Assembly (NCBI GenBank): GCA_030949405.1
Contig: JAUZSN010000002.1
Location: 620,001 to 684,000 of the forward strand
Length of the DNA: 64,000 nt
From: Methylococcales bacterium
GTDB taxonomy: Bacteria; Pseudomonadota; Gammaproteobacteria; Methylococcales; Methylomonadaceae
Direction: 5' to 3'
Of the stretch, positions 56,890 to 64,000 are shown piece after piece (positions within the stretch are counted from its first letter, which is position 1; every line of letters starts with the position of its first letter). The notes beneath the pieces were generated by a model. The model searched no databases and was not told the DNA's origin. It saw nothing but the letters and a program-made list of their open reading frames with translations. The position numbers and the translations under genes were made by a program.

Positions 56890-57603
56890 TTATTTTTTAA
56901 AGTGAATGACCTTATGTAAGGGATTGATATTAATCTCATCAATCACACTTTCCCGTTCTAAACTCAACATGTAATTGACCGTCTTTGCAATGTCTTCAGG
57001 TAATAAATGCTGTTCCCGCTGATCGCCTGGTTCAAAATTAAGGGGATTAAAAAATTCAGTTTTAACCATCCCAGGGTTAATTAACCCTACTTTTATTGAG
57101 CTTTTTGCACATTCGTCACTGAGTGCCTGTGTAAATCCGCGTAATGCAAATTTACTGGCACAATAAATACTTCCTTTTCGCGACCCTTGTAAGGCCGCTT
57201 CTGAGCCAATATAAATTAAATCCGCGCGTGATTTTCGTTTTAATCGAGGTAATAAGGCTCGGGTTAAAAATACGTTACTGGTAAAATTAACCGTCATTAA
57301 GGTTTCGATTTGTGCATAAGAAAATTCTTCTAATGATGCAAATTGTCCATAACCCGCTGCAAAAATGAGGGTATCAATATCAGGGTGATTTTTTCCTAAT
57401 TGAGTCGCGTGTTGAGGTAATTTTTTTAAATCCGCTAATTCTATTTCTAGGGGAAAAAATTGCGAATGAGTATGGGTAAATTGTTGGCAGTCCCGTGAAA
57501 TGCCTATGACTTTATGGCCTTGCTTTAATAAGGACTCGGCAATTTTTCGTCCAATCCCTGAACTTGCGCCCGTGATTAAAACGCTGCGCTTTAAAGGCTG
57601 CAT
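56890..57603 (-). CDS. Short-chain dehydrogenase/reductase
   Basis: The 237-residue Rossmann protein has LITGASSGIGRKIAES for the cofactor, FAAGYGQFASLEE, and the catalytic Ser...YxxxK in GSEAALQGS and YCASKFALRG. It overlaps the end of the spore-photolyase-like gene by 13 bases, so the two are translationally coupled. The pair is known together in several gammaproteobacteria. Substrate unknown. Confidence 0.85.
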   Translation of the reverse strand: MQPLKRSVLITGASSGIGRKIAESLLKQGHKVIGISRDCQQFTHTHSQFFPLEIELADLKKLPQHATQLGKNHPDIDTLIFAAGYGQFASLEEFSYAQIETLMTVNFTSNVFLTRALLPRLKRKSRADLIYIGSEAALQGSRKGSIYCASKFALRGFTQALSDECAKSSIKVGLINPGMVKTEFFNPLNFEPGDQREQHLLPEDIAKTVNYMLSLERESVIDEININPLHKVIHFKK

Positions 57604-58586
57604 GGAAAAAATTTATCATCAGGAATAAAGTCTAATAGCATGGCGGTACAATCCGCGATCATTTGTTGTTCCAGTTCCGTTTTATAAGAAACCATCCCTT
57701 GATTACAGCTTAAAGGACTGCTAAATAATTTCTCATCAGGGTAAAGCTTATGAATTTTTTTAAAATATTTTTCAGGTAATCGAAAGGTCCCTAAACTCAC
57801 CGAATGTATGTTTTCTGGTTTTATTTTAGCAAAGACTTGAGAAAATAAGCGTTGATATAGTTCTTTATAATCGGTTTGATAAATTAAAGGGTCAAAACGT
57901 AAACCCAGTGGCCAGCCTTGTTGCTGTAATTTAACCATTGCGGCCAATCGTTTTTCCAGTGACGGGGCTTTATCTTCGACTTTCGTCGCAATTTCATCAG
58001 GCGATAGGCTAAAGGCGACAATGCAACGTTCAAATGCCTCGTTATTCAATAAGCTTCTAATTTGTGTGCTTTTAGTTCGTAATTCTAACCACGCATTCGG
58101 CGTTTCAATAAATGTAGGTAAAAATTGGGTGACAAAATCCGTGACGGGTTCAAAGGCTAAACTATCACAATCATAGCCTGAAAAAAAATGAATCGGCTCA
58201 TTAGGCGATGATGCGCAGAGCGTTTTAATGTCCTGCTGGTAATCTTCATAATTCACAAATAAAACATAATTGGCCGATTGATACATACCCTGTAAAAAAC
58301 AGTAGCGACAATCGTATAAACAATTAAGCATGTGAGAAAAATAATAATTTTTTTCCGCGCCAATGCCATAACCTAGGGGCGCGGGTAATGCAAAATTCTT
58401 ATGTTTTTCAGCTAATATGAGAGCAGGCTGTTGTTTTTGTAGACGAAAATTTTGAGCTTTGGGGTTAAATACTTCACCATAACGATCACAGGGTATGAGG
58501 GTTGCTTTAGGGAATTGTTGACAAATATTTTTAACCCGTGGGTGTTCATATAGGGCCTCTTCAATGTAAATCCGCTTTATATTCAT
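57591..58586 (-). CDS. Spore-photoproduct-lyase-like radical SAM protein
   Basis: The 331-residue protein carries the radical SAM motif C-x3-C-x2-C in LNCLYDCRYCF (residues 89, 93, 96), and FFSGYDCDSLAFEP and LELRTKSTQI, typical of the SplB superfamily. Non-sporulating bacteria have such homologues with uncertain roles, possibly DNA repair or a different radical reaction. It is coupled to an SDR gene. Start is ATG 58584-58586. Confidence 0.83.
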   Translation of the reverse strand: MNIKRIYIEEALYEHPRVKNICQQFPKATLIPCDRYGEVFNPKAQNFRLQKQQPALILAEKHKNFALPAPLGYGIGAEKNYYFSHMLNCLYDCRYCFLQGMYQSANYVLFVNYEDYQQDIKTLCASSPNEPIHFFSGYDCDSLAFEPVTDFVTQFLPTFIETPNAWLELRTKSTQIRSLLNNEAFERCIVAFSLSPDEIATKVEDKAPSLEKRLAAMVKLQQQGWPLGLRFDPLIYQTDYKELYQRLFSQVFAKIKPENIHSVSLGTFRLPEKYFKKIHKLYPDEKLFSSPLSCNQGMVSYKTELEQQMIADCTAMLLDFIPDDKFFPCSL

Positions 58587-58694
58587 CTAAGTTTTTTGTA
58601 TTTAATTTATGAGAAGAGTGGCTAGAAGACATGGCTGGGTTTATTATTTTATCCTATTTTGATTTGATTTGATTTTTTTTAAATAGGCTCGTTA

Positions 58695-59120
58695 TCAAAC
58701 TAAATTGAATAAATAAGCAATAAAGAGATAACGAAGGGCTTTACCAAAAAAAATAATCAGGATTGAAATCATTAACGGCATTTTCAACCACCCGCCCGCA
58801 AAACAAAAACCATCACCGACAATAGGGAGCCAAGAAAAAAATAGGGGTAAGTAGCCCCATTTTTTAACTTGATTAATAGCCGCCTGTTTTTTTTCAGATA
58901 ACACGGAATCTAAGGGGTATTTTTTAGCCGCTAATACACCCAGTCCCCAGGTGGTTAATGCGCCGAGTGTATTACCAATCGTTGCAATTAACACCAATAA
59001 CTCCGTTTGAAAACTAGCCTCTGAAATCATATAGGCTAAAACAGCTTCAGAGCCGCCAGGGGCTATCGTTGACGAAATAAAGGCACTTCCAAAAAGTCCC
59101 CAAAGCGACATAGAGTCCAT
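58695..59120 (-). CDS. YqaA-type SNARE-associated (VTT) membrane protein
   Basis: The 141-residue protein has about four hydrophobic segments and the motif FISSTIAPGGSEAVLAYM near the start, then TIGNTLGALTTWGLG. This matches the YqaA branch of the DedA/VTT superfamily of small membrane proteins, thought to act on lipid transport. It lies after the copper operon but beyond a terminator. Confidence 0.82.
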   Translation of the reverse strand: MDSMSLWGLFGSAFISSTIAPGGSEAVLAYMISEASFQTELLVLIATIGNTLGALTTWGLGVLAAKKYPLDSVLSEKKQAAINQVKKWGYLPLFFSWLPIVGDGFCFAGGWLKMPLMISILIIFFGKALRYLFIAYLFNLV

Positions 59121-59143
59121 ACAAAACCTTATCTTTTATCCAT

Positions 59144-59178
59144 AAAAAAGCCCCTGAAATTACTTTCAGAGGCTTTTA
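59144..59178 (-). terminator. Terminator of the copper operon
   Basis: AAAAGCCCCTGAAA pairs with TTTCAGAGGCTTTT around TTAC. Read on the minus strand, the stem is followed by six Ts. Confidence 0.85.
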
Positions 59179-59192
59179 TGATTCACTGAGTC

Positions 59193-60062
59193 TTATTTTT
59201 TTGGTAATGTTTTCGTCTTTGAAAACACGCTCATTATACTTTTAAGTCCTTTCACAAGGAAATTAAGGACACCGGCTATTATTTCAAACGTATAAGCAAT
59301 ACTTTGAGAAAAGGTTTTACCTTTAAATCGTTTGACTAAAAAGGGCGTTAATAATAAGCCAATTGCTAAGCCAATAATGGTAACCCCTGAAACCACCGCA
59401 TTATTTACTTGAGTCGCGGCGGGGTTATTTTTTTTGTTGGCTAACGCTTTTTCTTCAGCGGTGGGTAACACAGGAATGCTATCACTATAATCATCTTGAA
59501 TCACATAGGCACTAATTCCTGGAATACTCGGCAAGGTACCACTGCCTTTTCCAACAATCAATTGGGCTTTCATCCCTTTTTCCATGTGCTGCGCGATATC
59601 ACAATGAACTAAATAAGTTTTATCCGTTGAGGGTAAAATGAGGGTCCCTGAAATTTTACCAGGTCCTGTAAGCTCTAAGTGAAACATCCCTTTAGGGTAA
59701 AGATACTTGGGTAATCCATGCATCATCCATTGATGACGAATTTCATCATCATTCACAAAATTAATCGTCAATTTGGTACACGGTTTAAAATGATACTCTT
59801 GTTGGTCAAATGCAAACATTCGTCCAGGAAATTTTTCAGAATATTTATGTCCAGCATGAACGGTAATCTCTTCAGTGGCCGCTATTTTAGTACAGCCTCC
59901 GGGTAAAGTCTCCGTATTATTTCCCATAATCATGCCGCCATCCATATCCATCATGTGGCCGTCACCATGATCCATTAGGGTGTTATGATCTTGAAATTCT
60001 TTGGCCGAAACGGGACTAAAAAGAATGAATGTTAATACGCCTACTGATAATAATTTAGTCAT
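59193..60062 (-). CDS. Membrane-anchored cupredoxin with His/Met-rich segment
   Basis: The 289-residue protein has a signal peptide (1-20) and then a His/Met/Asp-rich stretch (26-46, including MDHGDGHMMDMDGG) suited to loose copper binding. A cupredoxin domain has likely type 1 copper ligands His110, Cys154, His159 and Met164 (LVHCDIAQHMEKGM). A membrane helix (about 219-240) and a basic tail follow. It starts two bases after the multicopper oxidase stop. It may pass electrons to or from that oxidase. Exact family unknown. Confidence 0.75.
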   Translation of the reverse strand: MTKLLSVGVLTFILFSPVSAKEFQDHNTLMDHGDGHMMDMDGGMIMGNNTETLPGGCTKIAATEEITVHAGHKYSEKFPGRMFAFDQQEYHFKPCTKLTINFVNDDEIRHQWMMHGLPKYLYPKGMFHLELTGPGKISGTLILPSTDKTYLVHCDIAQHMEKGMKAQLIVGKGSGTLPSIPGISAYVIQDDYSDSIPVLPTAEEKALANKKNNPAATQVNNAVVSGVTIIGLAIGLLLTPFLVKRFKGKTFSQSIAYTFEIIAGVLNFLVKGLKSIMSVFSKTKTLPKK

Positions 60063-60064
60063 CT

Positions 60065-61801
60065 CTATTTCCCATCCTTTTTTGATGAAAACTGACTGAG
60101 TATTTTTTTACGGTTAAGAATTAACACATAAACAAAAATACCGCCGAGCAATCCGACCAAGAAATTAATAAATACATTCTCAGTTTCAATATCAACTAAT
60201 TCTGAAAAAGCTTTAGGTCCTTCTTCCGCAGCCATCACTTCACTAGCTAGAGGCGCTTCATAATCAGTCGCATCCACTTCCCCTAAACTATTCCATGCAT
60301 CCGTATTTTGCCACACAGGCACTTTACGTTGATAAAATGCTTGGGTAAAGGCATCGCCTATGCCTTCCCCTACCGTTTTAGGTAAGCCCATTTCATTGAG
60401 GTATTTTTTATAAACAATCGCACTTATATTACCGCCAGGGTTCATACCATCGGTTGCAATACCTTTTTCCCGATGATCATGAAAAATCCAAATGCCTTCA
60501 CCGTAACTATGCAACCCATCATCGACCGTACTTATTTTTAAATCATTACGTTGTGCAGGAGCAATATTATAAACATCCCGCATAATTTGCGCAGCAGGGT
60601 TATGTTCTACGCCATCATAATGGGTAATCGTTGCCTTATGCCCATGCGTGTGCATGGCTAAGGTTTCCCCCGTACTATTAAACATTCGTAGTTTAATATT
60701 TTTATTTGGCTCAGCAACGATAAGGGATTCGCGTAAGGTGTAGGGAAAAGAACGCCCGTTTAAAGTAAAGTAATCTTCGGTTGCATCGCCATTTCGATAC
60801 TCACGATTCATTTTTTTAGCAATAAGTCGTGGATCATTATAATCTTGAATAACACTATGTAGCTCTTTATCCATCGCATGATAATGTAAATCATATTCAC
60901 TATCATACTCTTCTAAAATCGCTTTAGAAGGATGTCTTACTTGTCCTGCACCAACATTAAATGTTTGTACCCAGTTATTCGGTCGGTTTTCTTCAACGAC
61001 AAACATGCCAACTAAGCCCATAGCTAAATGAACATGAGTTTGAACATGACAATGGTAAACAAACGTACCTGTGGCACGCGGTCGAATTTCGTAAGTTTTA
61101 CTTTGCCCTGGCATGACAAATTTATCACTAGTCACAGGGACACCATCATTGCCTTCGCCCGAACTATCGACAAAAGGATGATCAACTCCGTGTAAATGAA
61201 TGGTGTGAGGAAAGTAATGACTATTTTCAAGTTGTATCCAAACCACATCACCTTGTTCAACACGAATCACAGGGGAGGGGGCTCTTAGTAATGGGTTGGC
61301 ATCAACGCCTACAAAACTACTGGTCGACATCCCCCGTGTTTTAGGGGCGAAAACCCACATACCAGGTTGAATACCGGGTGCTATGTCGAAAGTAGGAACC
61401 AAACCCTTAAAATCAGGGGAATGACCATTAAGCTCAATCACTTCTAATTTGATAATAATCAGGTCTGGATCCCCATCCCCATCCATATCATTCTTTTTTA
61501 TAATGGCATCGGCTGCAAAACCAGAATTCATCAATGTTTCCATTGAAATATTATTCGTCCCTTTAACTTGTGCTGAAATATCAGAGGGGTTATCAGGGTC
61601 ACAGCGCAATGATTCTTGCATGGTGACTCCTTCAATGGTTTGAGCCTTGCGCCAATCAGGGTTTTTATTATCACAAACTTTTTCAACCTTACCCACATCA
61701 ACCTCGACTGATGGCGGTAAATTACCCGCCGTCGCCATGGCTAATATAGGAGCGGCAATCGTTGCAACGCCAAAAAGAATTATCAGGGGATGTTTTCGCA
61801 T
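60065..61801 (-). CDS. Membrane-anchored two-domain multicopper oxidase
   Basis: The 578-residue protein has a signal peptide (1-23), an N-terminal extension with an EF-hand-like loop DMDGDGDPD (105-113) and two cupredoxin domains. Trinuclear-site histidines are seen in HTIHLHG (199-204), HCHVQTH (250-256), MHTHGHK and IFHDHREKG. The type 1 copper ligands Cys251, His256 and Met261 lie in the first domain, and the second domain lacks a Cys. That resembles the type C two-domain oxidases described from ammonia oxidisers. A carboxy-terminal helix (about 545-565) anchors it. It probably oxidises Cu(I) or an organic donor with oxygen. Confidence 0.85.
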   Translation of the reverse strand: MRKHPLIILFGVATIAAPILAMATAGNLPPSVEVDVGKVEKVCDNKNPDWRKAQTIEGVTMQESLRCDPDNPSDISAQVKGTNNISMETLMNSGFAADAIIKKNDMDGDGDPDLIIIKLEVIELNGHSPDFKGLVPTFDIAPGIQPGMWVFAPKTRGMSTSSFVGVDANPLLRAPSPVIRVEQGDVVWIQLENSHYFPHTIHLHGVDHPFVDSSGEGNDGVPVTSDKFVMPGQSKTYEIRPRATGTFVYHCHVQTHVHLAMGLVGMFVVEENRPNNWVQTFNVGAGQVRHPSKAILEEYDSEYDLHYHAMDKELHSVIQDYNDPRLIAKKMNREYRNGDATEDYFTLNGRSFPYTLRESLIVAEPNKNIKLRMFNSTGETLAMHTHGHKATITHYDGVEHNPAAQIMRDVYNIAPAQRNDLKISTVDDGLHSYGEGIWIFHDHREKGIATDGMNPGGNISAIVYKKYLNEMGLPKTVGEGIGDAFTQAFYQRKVPVWQNTDAWNSLGEVDATDYEAPLASEVMAAEEGPKAFSELVDIETENVFINFLVGLLGGIFVYVLILNRKKILSQFSSKKDGK

Positions 61802-61841
61802 TTTTTTACCTTAGTTTTTATTTTAGGGTGTTAATTAAACA

Positions 61842-62435
61842 TTATGAATCTTTAACGTTTCCTAAAATTTCATCCACCTTTGTTTTAAAACCATCATGTG
61901 ACAAGTACACAACATAAACACCTGCACACGCAAATAATAGATACAATAACATTTCAACCGTAGTTGTTGATTGACCTGCGCCTGCTCTAAATGCCATATG
62001 CGCATCTAATCTTTCGCCTTCGTCTGGCTCCAAGGTAATATGAATTAAGTATTTACCTGGATCAGGAACCCCTTCTGGTAAGGATAAAACGACTGTTCCT
62101 GATTTATGTTTCTTAGGTGCTTGTTTGAAGATACTCGTGCCTTCTGGCTCTTTAGTGACTTCAAAGGAGACTTTCATATTACGGTAACGAATGTCCTGAT
62201 AGTCAAAAACTAATTGAATCAGCGTGTCAGCATTGGGTATATTGCCGCAAAACTCTTCTGCGGGGTAGGCTTTCGGTTGATAAGCCGTGTAATGAATCCA
62301 ATGATTGGGTTCTAACTCGAATTTACATTGATCTGTATCGGTACCCGCCGCGCCACCATGAGCCCATAATGCAGAAGAAAAAAACAAACCTAGTAAAACT
62401 AGGAAAGTGTTTCTTAACGTTGTTGTTTTATTCAT
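61842..62435 (-). CDS. Membrane-anchored protein with predicted mature N-terminal His
   Basis: The 197-residue first gene of the copper operon is not a family I recognise. The signal peptide ends SALWA, so cleavage after Ala25 would give a mature protein beginning His-Gly-Gly. Cys37 and Cys63 may form a disulfide. His45, His48, His132 and His146 are further candidates for a metal site. The body looks beta-rich (residues 70-150), and a membrane helix (about 160-179) with a cytoplasmic tail ends it. A mature amino-terminal histidine is how copper is held in PmoB, CopC and LPMOs. Start is ATG 62433-62435 behind GGAAGG. Confidence 0.65.
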   Translation of the reverse strand: MNKTTTLRNTFLVLLGLFFSSALWAHGGAAGTDTDQCKFELEPNHWIHYTAYQPKAYPAEEFCGNIPNADTLIQLVFDYQDIRYRNMKVSFEVTKEPEGTSIFKQAPKKHKSGTVVLSLPEGVPDPGKYLIHITLEPDEGERLDAHMAFRAGAGQSTTTVEMLLYLLFACAGVYVVYLSHDGFKTKVDEILGNVKDS

Positions 62436-62500
62436 AAAATACCTTCCAAAATTTTTATTATCATTTTATTATTTATTTTTTTCAATCACTCATGATGCCT

Positions 62501-62529
62501 AATACAATAGACACTTAAGTCACTGTAAA
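62501..62529 (-). promoter_or_regulatory. Candidate promoter of the copper operon
   Basis: On the minus strand TTTACA (62524-62529) and TGTATT (62501-62506) are 17 bases apart, a plausible sigma-70 pair about 65 bases before the first gene. The rest of the 267-base divergent gap to pgi shows no gene. Confidence 0.3.
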
Positions 62530-62702
62530 AATAACACTTGACTGTAGCATATTACCCTTTAAAAATAAAGGTAACCGTGCGTAATGAAAGCCAAATTTAG
62601 AATTATCTAGGCTTTGCAATATTAGAACATAATAATACAGTTATTGCTATCCTCGTCACCTTTTCGTAGACTGCTTACTATTTTGTAATTTTTGGGGGAA
62701 AA

Positions 62703-64000
62703 ATGTCAACTTTGTCAAACTCGGTAGAATGGAAAGCGATCCAAGCCCACCATAAAAAAAACCATCCATTTCCTTTGCGAGATATTTTTTTATCAGACCC
62801 TCAGCGATTTGATAAATTTTCGTTATCATTTAATGACATCCTCTTCGATTATTCAAAAAATTTGATTAATGATGAGACTTTACCTCTATTACTTAATTTG
62901 GCTAAGGCAACCCAGCTAAAAAAGAAGCGTGAGGCCATGTTTTCAGGGGAAATGATTAATACGACAGAACGTCGAGCAGTGTTACATACGGCGTTGCGAA
63001 ACCGTAGTCAGCAAGCTGTTTTTTTTAATAAAAAAGATGTTATGCCGCAAATAAGAGCGGAACTTGTAAAAATGCGCGCATTTTGTCAAAAAGTTCACTC
63101 AGGTCAGTGGAAAGGTTACAGTGGCAAAACAGTAACGGATATTGTTAATATTGGCATTGGGGGGTCTGACTTAGGCCCTAAAATGGTTGCCACCGCATTG
63201 GTTCCTTATGCGTTAGCGAATTTTAAGGTTCATTTTATATCCAATGTTGACCAAGCTGATTTAGTGGAAACCTTAACACCATTAAACCCTGAAACAACGT
63301 TGTTTATTATCACCTCTAAATCGTTTACAACCCAAGAAACCATGACTAATGCGCATTCGACGAAAAAATGGTTTTTAGAATCCGCACCTAATGAAGCGGC
63401 GATTAAAAAACATTTTGTAGCTATTTCGACGCATCCTGAAAATGTGACGGCCTTTGGTATAGATGAAGTCAATATATTTACGTTCTGGGATTGGGTTGGT
63501 GGACGTTACTCTATTTGGTCATCCATTGGATTATCGGTTGCGCTTTATATTGGAATGGATAACTTTGAAGCGTTATTAGAAGGCGCATTTGAAGCCGATC
63601 AACATTTTTATAATGCTCCCTTTGAAGAAAATATTCCTGTTATCATGGCGTTACTCGGCGTTTGGTATAACAATTTTTTAGGGGCGCAATCGCATGTAAT
63701 TTTACCCTATGCCCAATCACTGACTTTTTTTGCCGATTATTTTCAGCAAGGTGATATGGAAAGTAATGGTAAAAATACAGATAGAGACGGCAATCATGTA
63801 GACTACAGCACAGGCCCTATTATATGGGGACAACCTGGGACTAATGGTCAACATGCGTTTTATCAATTAATGCACCAAGGCACTAAATTAATTCCTTGTG
63901 ATTTTTTAGCCCCCGCACAAAGTCATTATGATTTACCTAAACATCATGATATTTTAATTTCTAATTTTCTTTCCCAGCCTGAAGCGTTGATGCACGGAAA
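62703..64000 (+). CDS. pgi: Glucose-6-phosphate isomerase (partial)
   Basis: The frame is open from ATG 62703 to the window edge, about 432 residues of an expected 550. A GGGGG ribosome site precedes the ATG. Signatures are [32 protein letters not shown] and [13 protein letters not shown] (phosphosugar-binding SIS domain). The enzyme interconverts glucose 6-phosphate and fructose 6-phosphate, feeding the sugar phosphate pools used by tkt and tal. The 3' end is cut by the window, not by mutation. Confidence 0.96.
   Translation, partial: MSTLSNSVEWKAIQAHHKKNHPFPLRDIFLSDPQRFDKFSLSFNDILFDYSKNLINDETLPLLLNLAKATQLKKKREAMFSGEMINTTERRAVLHTALRNRSQQAVFFNKKDVMPQIRAELVKMRAFCQKVHSGQWKGYSGKTVTDIVNIGIGGSDLGPKMVATALVPYALANFKVHFISNVDQADLVETLTPLNPETTLFIITSKSFTTQETMTNAHSTKKWFLESAPNEAAIKKHFVAISTHPENVTAFGIDEVNIFTFWDWVGGRYSIWSSIGLSVALYIGMDNFEALLEGAFEADQHFYNAPFEENIPVIMALLGVWYNNFLGAQSHVILPYAQSLTFFADYFQQGDMESNGKNTDRDGNHVDYSTGPIIWGQPGTNGQHAFYQLMHQGTKLIPCDFLAPAQSHYDLPKHHDILISNFLSQPEALMHG

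Overview
The window looks like chromosome of an AT-rich gammaproteobacterium, most probably a methanotroph or methylotroph of the Methylococcales type. That placement is an inference. It rests on neighbouring transketolase, transaldolase and class II aldolase genes (ribulose monophosphate cycle enzymes), an orphan MfnD-like ATP-grasp ligase of the kind found in methylofuran synthesis, the gamma-type order leuC-leuD-leuB-asd-fimV, an infC-rpmI-rplT block with a non-AUG infC start, and a copper protein operon. A Na+-pumping oxaloacetate decarboxylase (oadGAB) and an SLC13 symporter beside sulfate activation suggest sodium-rich water.

Layout. 1-4 kb: end of tkt, two unusual proteins made of a repeated (S/T)GVxKYL motif, tal and fba. 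4-11 kb: a graveyard of mobile elements. It holds a broken ISAzo13-type transposase, an intact 1704-bp DUF6399-type IS with 8-bp target duplication, three full or partial copies of a PD-(D/E)XK-like gene, a 31-bp perfect REP-like inverted repeat, a deleted DDE element with 26-bp ends, an IS110 remnant and a truncated SPFH gene. 11-19.5 kb: sat-cysC, SLC13 transporter, a shortened Uma2 gene and an RnfB-like protein, divergent from oadG-oadA-oadB. 19.5-31.4 kb: pepN, MfnD-like ligase, a 1759-residue FimV with twelve 75-bp tandem repeats, asd, leuB and leuD.

31.4-36.7 kb: a three-gene cassette sits inside the leu operon between leuC and leuD. It encodes an AAA ATPase, a TOPRIM (DUF3226-like) protein and a PD-(D/E)XK-like protein, spaced by 2 and 6 nt. 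The TOPRIM gene has been hit by two insertion sequences. Removing both, with one copy of each target duplication, restores a clean 231-codon frame. This is the best candidate for a poorly described, probably defence-related system. 36.7-46.8 kb: leuC, adk, a CBS protein, fructokinase, tRNA-Val, thrS-infC-rpmI-rplT, HAD phosphatase, dhaK and tupA.

47-64 kb: an nSTAND1-TPR membrane protein, a small secreted protein, an orphan peptide-binding lipoprotein, nudE/yrfG, a class III adenylate cyclase, a YhiN flavoprotein, an SDR plus spore-photolyase-like pair and a YqaA-type membrane protein. These are followed by a three-gene membrane-anchored copper operon (a protein with a predicted mature N-terminal histidine, a multicopper oxidase, a cupredoxin) and the start of pgi.

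A recurring theme is that almost every frameshift in the window lies in a homopolymer run. That points either to slippage in an IS-rich genome or to homopolymer sequencing errors. All functional calls are from reading translations; no database search was possible.
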